A stretch of DNA of 16,991 nucleotides from the NCBI GenBank assembly GCA_023091735.1, contig JALKBU010001088.1:1-16991 (forward strand). Direction: 5' to 3'. The stretch's first letter is position 1, and each line of letters opens with the position of its first letter. Position numbers and translations under genes: made by a program. The notes under the pieces are model-generated. The model was not told where the DNA came from. It ran no database searches and was given only the letters and a program-made list of their open reading frames with translations. This document shows, piece by piece, positions 11,101 to 16,991 of the stretch. Source of the stretch: Trichomonas tenax (lineage: Eukaryota > Parabasalia > Trichomonadida > Trichomonadidae).

Positions 11101-12270
11101 ATCATTGATATTATTGATGATATATTCGGACATACTTCCATCTACAAAGTAATCGCAGAGCTGCGCGAGGCCCACAACGATGTATCTCATCAACCAGAGT
11201 GAGCTTCTGCAGATTCCGAGCTCATCAAAGTATTCATTTTTGTCGATAATATCGTCGATATACGTTAAGTGTGCTTTTGTTGTTTTTACAATATAAACGA
11301 AGAAAAGGTTACCAACAGGGAACCCTGCATCTGATGCGACGAAGAATAGAATGACAATGTGATTGTATGAGATTTTTGGGAATATGTATAACACAATGAT
11401 GTTAATATCTAATAAAATTGTGACTACACCAAATTGGAAACATATCGGGTTTCGCCATAGTGTGTAGAACTGTATGAAGCACATTCGATAACAAACTACT
11501 GCCGAAACAGCAAGATGTATGATTATCAAAATTAAATAAAAACAGACGCTGCATAATATGAAAATGCCTTAAAAAGGCAGCAGGCTGATGTAACTGAGAA
11601 CCAAAGCAGTATAATCGTAGTATCGTAACATTGAAACGTAAGGTTGGTAAAATGACCGAACGAGATTTAAGCAGAATTCCGACTGGAAAGAAGAACATCG
11701 AGTTGCGGAACGAAATGATGCCGATAATTTTCTCAGTAAGGAAAATTCTCCGTCCAGTGAGGTGCAATCCTCCAATTCCGTGCTAAAATGTGTAAGCTGA
11801 CGGAACTATGAATAATGGCGTGATGAGATCTAATATTATAACAGAAAGATACAAGAATGGCTTTAGTAGCATGAAAAACGAACGATTATATAAAAACATG
11901 CATGCACACCAAAGAACGCAGACTATCGATACTGTCAAACAAATATAAGAGTTCATTAAATGGGGATTTTCGAAGTCTAAAGGGTCTTGGAACGCTGTGA
12001 ATTTTGTAATCCAATCAGTAACAGTTCTTCACTTTCCCGTACAGCGCTGATATGGTGTGGAATAGATCCAGAAATCAGCAATACTTGTAATGATATCATT
12101 ACGTCGAAAACAGTTCTAATTCATTCGGAAAATTTTACTGTTTGAAATACCTGATCATATAACGGGAAAGCGTGGTTTATTATGTTGGACTGCGCATTGA
12201 CTAAACTATTAACGTATTCAATTTGACTTAAATTGTTCCCCACGTTCTTAGATTCATCAATCGAAGCCAT
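8157..12270 (-). pseudogene. Multi-membrane-span PAS/adenylate-guanylate cyclase pseudogene
   Basis: Read from ATG 12270 to TAA 8157, this is a decayed gene of about 1370 codons. The protein begins MASIDESKNVGNN. Hydrophobic spans are scattered through the N-terminal two thirds (for example around 11900-11800, 11620-11500, 11450-11300, 10280-10200, 9640-9540, 9390-9290 and 8995-8930). A PAS-like stretch follows (8750-8650; NQNSVVEILNP, then GQQITNF), then the C-terminal half of a class III cyclase domain (IKLIGDVYMATAGLF at 8580-8530; GVLGTYKPTFGIIGDPINIASRLQSTDIP at 8425-8330, quoted in part). Breaks seen: TGA 12121-12123; frameshift near 12000; frameshift near 11783; TAA 11569-11571; frameshift near 10741-10748 at a T-run; TGA 10094-10096; TGA 9770-9772; frameshift near 9703 followed by TAA 9667-9669; TGA 9403-9405; frameshift near 8758; frameshift near 8505. 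The usual FxDIxGF(T/S) metal-binding loop is absent between the PAS-like part and the ISANFSLVFATLDK helix, suggesting a deletion near 8648. The intact family makes cAMP or cGMP at the membrane. This copy cannot be functional as read. Confidence 0.88.
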
Positions 12271-12286
12271 TTTGAAATTTTTCTTT

Positions 12287-12292
12287 AAATGA
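12287..12292 (-). promoter_or_regulatory. Relic initiator of the cyclase pseudogene
   Basis: On the minus strand the sequence reads TCATTT, with its A 20 nt before the ATG at 12270. This matches the trichomonad initiator and supports 12270 as the ancestral start. Whether it still drives transcription cannot be seen. Confidence 0.5.
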
Positions 12293-12502
12293 AAAAATAT
12301 GTTTAATAGATGGTTACATTAAGATATAATTTCGCAGCACAGAAATCTTCGCAATTTTGATGTGACTTTTGAGAAGTCGTTTAATTTTGTTAATACATTA
12401 AATTTGAATGAATACTCGGTATTTGCAATCTAATTATATCATCATTGATTAATTTAGCGTTAAAATGAAATTAATTGGAGTTTAATGGAATAAAAAACTT
12501 TA
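12293..12502. other. AT-rich spacer with no gene
   Basis: This stretch holds no reading frame of note, only AT-rich DNA upstream of the cyclase pseudogene. A single GGAATA at 12487-12492 near its right end resembles the motif that fills the neighbouring element, so the element's true boundary may lie slightly further left than its matching inverted repeat. Confidence 0.5.
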
Positions 12503-12635
12503 TTGGAATAAAGGTGACTTTATGCGAATAAAGTGAATTTGGAATCAAACCCTATTTTGGAATAACCGCCAATTTGGAATAATGACGATTATTCCATATG
12601 CCAACAATAAGCCGAAAAGTAACAATAATGAAATA
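12503..12635 (+). repeat. Left terminal inverted repeat
   Basis: It begins TTGGAATAAAGGTGAC and is the reverse complement of the right arm. The first 83 bp are identical and about six differences fall in the rest. It contains spaced GGAAT motifs at 12505, 12541, 12559 and 12577. Confidence 0.85.
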
Positions 12636-12723
12636 ATTGATTTTTTGGAATCAAAATGAATTCGGAATTGGAATCAAAAGTGGAATAATGGAATTAGGAA
12701 TCGACCTCAAGGTCTCTGTTATA

Positions 12724-12747
12724 TAGCAACTTATTAAGAAGTTGCTA
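12724..12747. repeat. Hairpin inside the element, first of a pair
   Basis: TAGCAACTT and AAGTTGCTA form a perfect 9-bp stem around the 6-nt loop ATTAAG. A second hairpin starts two bases later. Confidence 0.6.
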
Positions 12748-12748
12748 G

Positions 12749-12775
12749 CTGACATCGAGTTTGTTTACATGTCAG
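12749..12775. repeat. Hairpin inside the element, second of a pair
   Basis: CTGACAT and ATGTCAG form a perfect 7-bp stem around a 13-nt loop. Its right arm overlaps the decamer TTACATGTCA, which recurs twice at 13933-13960 outside the element. Confidence 0.5.
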
Positions 12776-13057
12776 TTATTCTTCCACTTTGATTCCACGT
12801 TTTTGTTGAATAGAGAATACATTGATGCGTGCTATGATATATGCAAAACGACGGCCAATGAATTCTATCGATTGCAAATGTAGTTTTGTTTTAAAATGAA
12901 AAGATATCAGAATAAATCATTTCTAACTTTTCGATTTTTTAATCATTGTTATTGCATATGCTCTATGTTTGAAGTGCCCGTCGATTTTGAAGATCTGGGA
13001 GATTCCAAATTTTTAACGTGCGATTAAATATCTGAAATAGATTGAGAAAAATTGCTT

Positions 13058-13139
13058 CGCCTCATAGCTCAATTGGCAAAACACTCCAAGCTTTAATGAA
13101 GAGGTTTGCTGGTTTGACTCGCAGTAGTCCTTCCTTTTT
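13058..13139 (+). pseudogene. Degenerate tRNA-like unit with A box, B box and T-run
   Basis: TAGCTCAATTGG at 13065-13076 fully fits the Pol III A-box consensus. GGTTTGACTC at 13111-13120 fits the B box with one C-to-T change. TTTTT at 13135-13139, with another T5 just after, could serve as a Pol III terminator. The loop-like GCTTTAATG resembles a lysine tRNA anticodon loop missing one T. The acceptor, D and T stems do not pair (only one of five T-stem pairs is possible by position), so this is not a working tRNA. A tRNA pseudogene captured by the element, or a tRNA-derived SINE-like promoter, are the two readings. Confidence 0.6.
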
Positions 13140-13226
13140 CCTTTTTACCACAAATTATGGATGATAATGCTATCTCAATTTGAATTGGAATTGAGGATAA
13201 AGTAATTATGTTTCCAACTGCCTGAC

Positions 13227-13253
13227 GGTTATTCCAAAGTATTTTTGATTCCA
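13227..13253 (+). repeat. Diverged internal copy of the terminal-repeat core
   Basis: GGTTATTCCAAA followed by TTTGATTCCA after a short spacer matches the order and near-exact spacing of the same blocks in the right arm at 13422-13449. It suggests that the element grew by duplication of its own end sequence. Confidence 0.5.
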
Positions 13254-13353
13254 TTATTATCCATTATTCCTAATTCCTAATATCGAAGTTGATCCCAAAT
13301 TTTGAGAGCATTATGCGCATATCCAAATATTCGGCGATTCCAAATAATTCGGG

Positions 13354-13486
13354 TATTCCATTATTGTCACTTTTCGACTTATTTTTGGCATATGGAATAG
13401 TCATCATTATTCCAAATTGGCGGTTATTCCAAAATAGGGTTTGATTCCAAATTCACTTTATTCGCATAAAGTCACCTTTATTCCAA
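13354..13486 (-). repeat. Right terminal inverted repeat
   Basis: Read on the minus strand from 13486, it repeats the left arm over 133 bp. Differences are clustered in the inner 50 bp (two in the GATGACT block, two around AAAAATAAGTCG, one in GTGACA and one in GGAATA). Confidence 0.85.
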
Positions 13487-13494
13487 GTAGTATA

Positions 13495-13556
13495 CAGAGT
13501 GTGATTTTTCATGGTAATCCAAAAATTTTGTCTAACCATGAAAAAATCCCATTCTG
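13495..13556. repeat. Imperfect long hairpin abutting the inverted-repeat element
   Basis: CAGAGTGTGATTTTTCATGG pairs with the stretch ending ...ATCCCATTCTG, through an 11-bp perfect core (TTTTTCATGGT with ACCATGAAAAA) plus an outer part with one bulge and about two imperfect pairs, around a 19-nt loop. It begins nine bases after the right arm of the 984-bp element. It could be the folded tip of another transposon's terminal repeat; no partner copy exists elsewhere in the window. Confidence 0.55.
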
Positions 13557-14028
13557 AGAATATCCATAATTATAATTTCCCCAATATACCTATAATAAAC
13601 AATTTTCCTATAATTTATACCGAAATCCTAAAACCAATAGAATATTTCACATTCATTGGGCTGCATCCATAAATGGACACGCCTAAATTTTTATAATTTG
13701 TTATTAAAAGGTGTTGTTTAATTAATAATAAAAATTCGTATCATTATGATTTATTAATAATTTCCTATAAATTGTTAAAAATAAAAAATAATTTTATATA
13801 TATTATGGAAAAATGAGTCTATGACAAAAGTGAACATCAAAAAGTGTCAGAGAACCTTAAAGTCACTTTTCATGAATAAAATATCACTTTTCCCGCAAAC
13901 ACGTCACTTTCCTTTATTTTGACATCCTGACTTTACATGTCAAAAATAAGTTACATGTCAGAAAAGCACGTTGTTCTATTTTGTCCCAGTCCCATGGAAA
14001 AATTAATATATTTTTTCTCTAATAAATA
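13557..14028. other. Gene-free AT-rich stretch with initiator-like and decamer repeats
   Basis: There is no convincing reading frame. It contains three TCACTTT motifs within about 50 bp (between 13860 and 13912), which resemble trichomonad initiators, and two copies of TTACATGTCA (13933-13942 and 13951-13960) offset by 18 bp. This may be the relic promoter side of a transposon gene, but nothing here proves it. Confidence 0.4.
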
Positions 14029-14229
14029 ATGGAATACACAGAACAAGATATTCTTAATTTAACACAGGAACAATTTAATGAAATTTTCATTGGTGGGAAT
14101 CCTAAAGTAAATGATGAAGAAAATGTTAAATATAAATTATATATTATTTATAAAAATCTTTTGAAAATTACCGGATGTGCTCATGAAAATATTTCTGAAC
14201 TAAATCATGCTAAAAAAATAAAGTTATAA
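14029..14229 (+). CDS. Small hypothetical protein (66 aa), possibly a truncated N-terminus
   Basis: This ORF begins MEYTEQDILNLTQ and ends NHAKKIKL. The product is hydrophilic and acidic, probably helical, with no signal peptide, membrane span or motif I recognise. There is no good TCAYTT initiator right before the ATG, which argues against an ordinary host gene. No continuation is visible past the TAA in any frame. Its position between a transposon-like hairpin and a start-less minus-strand frame makes a fragment of a mobile-element gene plausible. A chance ORF in AT-rich DNA is also possible, although its composition looks protein-like. Confidence 0.35.
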   Translation: MEYTEQDILNLTQEQFNEIFIGGNPKVNDEENVKYKLYIIYKNLLKITGCAHENISELNHAKKIKL

Positions 14230-14377
14230 CTATCTTAAATAATATCATATTAAAACTTAACGAATGTGATTTGATGTTACACGCTTAGAACGTTTTCCGA
14301 AATATACAACTATAATAAATAGCAAAATTATTAATCACATTTAATAAAAAATAAAAATTTATTTTTGGACCAATATT

Positions 14378-14629
14378 TTAATGTTTTAGTTTAGAAACAA
14401 CCCATGAATCAGCATCCCAAGCAACATCGTCAGTATTTATCACAGGCTTTCTATCGCCATTATTATTCACATCAAATTCAAATCCAACTTTTGGTAATGT
14501 TCCCTTAAGTTTATCACCGAATTGCGCACCGAAAGAACTAGCTACAGGTTTAACCGCATTATTTGTTAACCAGTTAAACCCAGATTTAATCCCTCTGCTA
14601 ATTTTCTTAGCAATATCTTTAATAATATG
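14378..14629 (-). pseudogene. Start-less 83-codon gene fragment, possibly from a Maverick/Polinton-like element
   Basis: On the minus strand an open frame runs from about 14629 to the TAA at 14378. It contains no ATG at all, and an in-frame TAA lies a few codons upstream. The composition is clearly protein-like: a basic amphipathic start (DIAKKISRGIKSGFNWL), a Gly/Ala-rich middle (KPVASSFGAQFGDKLKG), and an acidic end (TDDVAWDADSWVVSKLKH). It reads as the C-terminus of a larger gene whose 5' part has been lost. The amphipathic GIKSGFNWL region loosely recalls small capsid-associated proteins of large DNA transposons, but this is impression only and not an assignment. It is too short to tell a host-gene fragment from a transposon one. 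Confidence 0.5.
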
Positions 14630-15739
14630 TATACATAGGCTAGAGATTTAATTGTGTTTAATCAGATATAGCATTGATATGATGCAATATTTTTAAATAT
14701 TTCATTCGATTTACATCTATACTTGCTATCAAACAGTACCTAAATATATCGAACAATGATATAAGAGATTGTTCAACAATATAATTTGCTAAAAACACAT
14801 ATTTTGAAAGTGATATTAAAATTATCTAAGTGACGTAGAGGGTATACTATGTGTTTGACAATTGAAACAGATGCAGCACAGAAAATAATTCCGATATCCG
14901 CTAAGAATAGTTCGCCTTCTTGCCTAGAAGTATTAGTTCTTGAAAAAATCGACACTTTCAACGAGGTTATTTTTGATGCCATTGAATAGATTTTCAACAA
15001 AAATGAGATCCATGCCTAACTAAATGTATAATAATATTTAGCTCTATGTTGTTGTTGACTATATCATTGTGTTAAAATATTAATATAATCCAATTCAATG
15101 ATAAGAAGCATTTTATTAGCCCGAGAAGGATTTTTAAAAATAAGGTTAGGAGTGTCACAGCCTTTATTTTTCTCTTTTTATAACATATATTCTACCATTG
15201 CTTATACATTGAGCTGCAAGTGAAATTTTGAAATTTTCTTGAGATATATTTTTTCATGAATTTAAATATTAATTAAAAAGCATTTATCCACTAATTATTT
15301 TATACAGATAGAGAAAGTATGACTAACTCTAAGTTAAACAGTCCTCTATCTTCATGCCAACACGCATCCTTCTTCATTCCATCAATTAAAATATGTGTTG
15401 CACGCAAAATTCATTTGACTATATATACTACATCTATAGAAAATGATTTATATTGTCAAATACTCCAATCTTCACTAAATTATCCAGGATATTTTGTTAT
15501 GATACTTTTTCACACATTTCTATATGACAACATGCAAAATAGAGCAAAACGCATTAAAAAGTTAATATACTAAACCTACAAAACATGTTTATCATTTCTA
15601 ATGAATGATTTGTGAAAAATTCAGCTCATATTTTGTCAGAAACTCGCTCATCGCTGACACCAGAATGAATAGCTCCATGAGATGCATATATTGATAGTGC
15701 GAGCTTTAGATGTGATCCACTTTTCTACGTTTGGCCAGT
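14630..15739. other. 1.1-kb AT-rich intergenic stretch with no supported gene
   Basis: Open frames at 14773-15000 (-, 75 codons) and 15319-15573 (+, 84 codons) exist, but neither has an initiator, a recognisable domain or convincing composition. A small hairpin (GAACAAT 14751-14757 with ATTGTTC 14768-14774) is present. The last ~120 bp are presumably the promoter of the downstream HAD hydrolase. Confidence 0.45.
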
Positions 15740-15745
15740 TCACTT
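15740..15745 (+). promoter_or_regulatory. Initiator for the HAD hydrolase gene
   Basis: TCACTT matches TCA(+1)Y(T/A), with its A at 15742 and the ATG at 15752, giving a 10-nt leader. It decides the start: the open frame extends upstream to TTG 15731 across this site, so the true start must be the downstream ATG. Confidence 0.65.
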
Positions 15746-15751
15746 TATAAA

Positions 15752-16429
15752 ATGGAAGCAATCTTATTTGATTTCAATGGAACTTTGTTTTGGGACACTG
15801 AAAAGCACCTCAATGCGTACAAAATTGTGGCATCCAAACTTCGTAAGGAATCATTAACAGATGAAGAATTTATGAGATGTTTGAATGGAAGACCGAATAA
15901 AGGCAATTTGGAGTATTTAGCAGGTCACCCATTGTCTGATGCTGAAGTTGACGAACTTGTTTCAGACAAAGAATCAAGTTATCGAGAAATTGTTAAATCT
16001 GAGAGGGAAACATCGCATTTAGCACCAGGAGCTGTAGAATTGCTCCAGTTCCTCAAAGACAACAATTTTCCAATCACGATTGCAACATCATCAGAAATCA
16101 ACAATGTGAGATTCTTCATCGAGTTTTTTGAACTCAAGAAGTATTTCGACACAGATAAATTCGTTTTTGATGATGGCACATTTGCGGGAAAGCCAGCACC
16201 AGACATTTATCTCATTGCAGCAAAGAAATTAGGTGTTGATCCTTCGAAATGCATTGTCTTTGAAGATTCGGTTTCTGGTATCAAATCTGCTCATGATGCT
16301 GGTGTTGGACAAATCTATGCTATTGTGACTGATGAGTCATACAACAAAATGAAGGATCTTCCAGGAATCACCGCATGTATTCGTGATTTCAATGAGTTCA
16401 ATCGTTCTGTACTTAAAATACCAAATTAA
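15752..16429 (+). CDS. HAD-superfamily hydrolase, beta-phosphoglucomutase-like
   Basis: This 225-residue soluble protein carries the HAD fold motifs in order. Motif I is DFNGTL at 7-12, with Asp7 as expected nucleophile. A helical cap follows at about 15-85. Motif II is ITIATSS, with Thr112-Ser114. Motif III is Lys147 in GKPAPDIYL. Motif IV is VFEDSVSGIKSAHDAG, with Glu171-Asp172. The GKPAPD and FEDSxSGIxSA signatures and the length fit the beta-phosphoglucomutase/phosphatase branch that acts on sugar phosphates or similar small phosphate esters. Asn9 sits where phosphatases and mutases usually have the second Asp of DxD, a general acid/base, so catalysis may differ. The substrate cannot be told. 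The start at 15752 is set by the initiator 10 nt upstream and leaves motif I seven residues from the N-terminus, as is usual. The gene stands alone. Confidence 0.9.
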   Translation: MEAILFDFNGTLFWDTEKHLNAYKIVASKLRKESLTDEEFMRCLNGRPNKGNLEYLAGHPLSDAEVDELVSDKESSYREIVKSERETSHLAPGAVELLQFLKDNNFPITIATSSEINNVRFFIEFFELKKYFDTDKFVFDDGTFAGKPAPDIYLIAAKKLGVDPSKCIVFEDSVSGIKSAHDAGVGQIYAIVTDESYNKMKDLPGITACIRDFNEFNRSVLKIPN

Positions 16430-16991
16430 TTACATTTAATTGGGATATGTTATTCTTTTATTTAATCTATTATGTAATTGAATACAATTTTTATCTTTAT
16501 CTTAATTTTGATTTCTCATAATATAAATAAATGATATAAGTTCACTATCAAGAAATCTCTGTAAGTCTAACCTTATACCTTCCAATTATAAATCAAAAAA
16601 AACTTGCTACCCAGTTTCACAATACTTTAGTCACTCCCCCTGCCTTTTTGGGTGTTTACGTGTCATATTGTCAGATTCATTTTTTAATGGATGGTTCAAC
16701 GCTGTTTACCCCAAACTCATATGTAAACTGATATCTGAGGCTTTTCCGCATGAATTAACACATACCATGCAATACATGAGTACCAATAAACTTCAAAAAA
16801 TCAGCTCATAAATTAGGTAATTTCTTCATCTCTCAGAAATTCATACGATGATCATTAATTTTGACTTCAAGTTCTCCAAATAAATTGTATACACTATCCA
16901 ATTCTGTAATAAGAATATTATCATACCGTTAACAATTTTAGGTCCAAAATTATTCAATCGCGAAAAACAATAATTTCTCATATTTGAGTGC
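16430..16991. other. 3' flank with no supported gene
   Basis: AT-rich DNA downstream of the HAD hydrolase. I see no reading frame, RNA gene or repeat worth naming. TAAA-like stretches just after the stop could serve as polyadenylation signals, but they are too common in this composition to single one out. Confidence 0.4.

Larger units (their letters stand above)
12503..13486. mobile_element. 984-bp non-autonomous inverted-repeat element (MITE-like)
   Basis: The two ends are long terminal inverted repeats of 133 bp, and nothing between them codes for a transposase. The outermost 83 bp of the arms are identical; about six mismatches lie in the remaining 50 bp. The interior contains many (T)GGAAT(A/C) motifs, two adjacent hairpins, a degenerate tRNA-like unit and a diverged extra copy of part of the repeat. 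I see no target-site duplication: the bases outside the arms (AACTTTA on the left, GTAGTAT on the right) differ. It looks like a MITE or foldback element mobilised by a transposase elsewhere. The superfamily cannot be assigned without family members or a duplication. Confidence 0.8.

Noticed and set aside
11402..11767. Minus-strand open frame of 121 codons as a separate gene
   Set aside because: It overlaps the cyclase pseudogene in a frame that does not continue into the downstream membrane-span reading. The alternative frame through TAA 11569-11571 joins that reading directly, so this is a decayed-gene artefact.
8157..12270. TGA reassigned to tryptophan, which would rescue part of the cyclase gene
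   Set aside because: TAA stops, frameshifts and a deletion also break the gene, and the intact genes in the window use TGG for Trp with no internal TGA. A standard code with pseudogene decay explains the data.
13058..13139. Functional tRNA gene
   Set aside because: The acceptor, D and T stems fail to pair and the anticodon arm is disrupted; only the promoter-like boxes survive.
14773..15000. Minus-strand open frame of 75 codons as a gene
   Set aside because: No initiator and no recognisable domain, and the other frames gave no recognisable homology either; it is not supportable.
15319..15573. Plus-strand open frame of 84 codons as a gene
   Set aside because: Composition is irregular, no initiator precedes it, and no motif is seen; it is likely chance in AT-rich DNA.
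15620..16810. TCAGCTCATA repeated upstream and downstream of the HAD gene as flanking direct repeats
   Set aside because: The shared stretch is only about ten bases and the flanking bases do not match, so it is compatible with chance.
1..16991. CRISPR array or prokaryotic operon structure
   Set aside because: There are no regularly spaced identical repeats with unique spacers and no ribosome-binding-site pattern; the genes are eukaryotic in type.

Overview
This window looks like nuclear DNA of a trichomonad (Parabasalia; Trichomonas or Tritrichomonas are the natural candidates). The evidence is AT-rich, intron-free genes, very short inferred 5' leaders (10-20 nt) and initiator-like TCAYTT motifs immediately upstream of the start codons. 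A very large flagellar ASH/MSP-repeat protein and a multi-membrane-span nucleotide cyclase also fit these flagellates, which carry large cyclase families. The species cannot be fixed from the sequence alone.

Layout. Positions 63-8018 (+) hold one intact 2651-residue ORF, built of ASH/MSP-like beta-sandwich repeats with a calponin-homology-like domain in the middle. This is the architecture of the ciliary central-apparatus protein CFAP47. Converging on it from the other strand, 12270-8157 (-) is a long, badly broken gene for a polytopic membrane protein with a PAS-like segment and a C-terminal class III adenylate/guanylate cyclase domain. It carries at least six in-frame stops, about five frameshifts and an apparent deletion of the first half of the catalytic domain. 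The two 3' ends are separated by 138 bp containing a 34-bp perfect palindrome.

From about 12.5 to 14.7 kb the window is repeat and mobile-element territory. A 984-bp element (12503-13486) is bounded by 133-bp terminal inverted repeats and filled with GGAAT-type motifs. It carries small hairpins and a decayed tRNA-like unit with A box, B box and T-run. It abuts an imperfect hairpin (13495-13556) that could be the end of a second element. Beyond that lie a 66-codon ORF of unknown function and, on the minus strand, an 83-codon reading frame with no start codon that resembles the tail of a larger, perhaps Maverick/Polinton-type, gene.

From 14.7 to 15.7 kb I see no convincing gene. A compact, intact HAD-superfamily hydrolase (15752-16429, +) follows with its own initiator. 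The last ~560 bp hold no recognisable gene.

The intact genes are independent transcription units and show no sign of a shared pathway. The most unusual part of the window is the nested inverted-repeat element with an embedded Pol III-like core, next to remnants of a possible larger DNA transposon.
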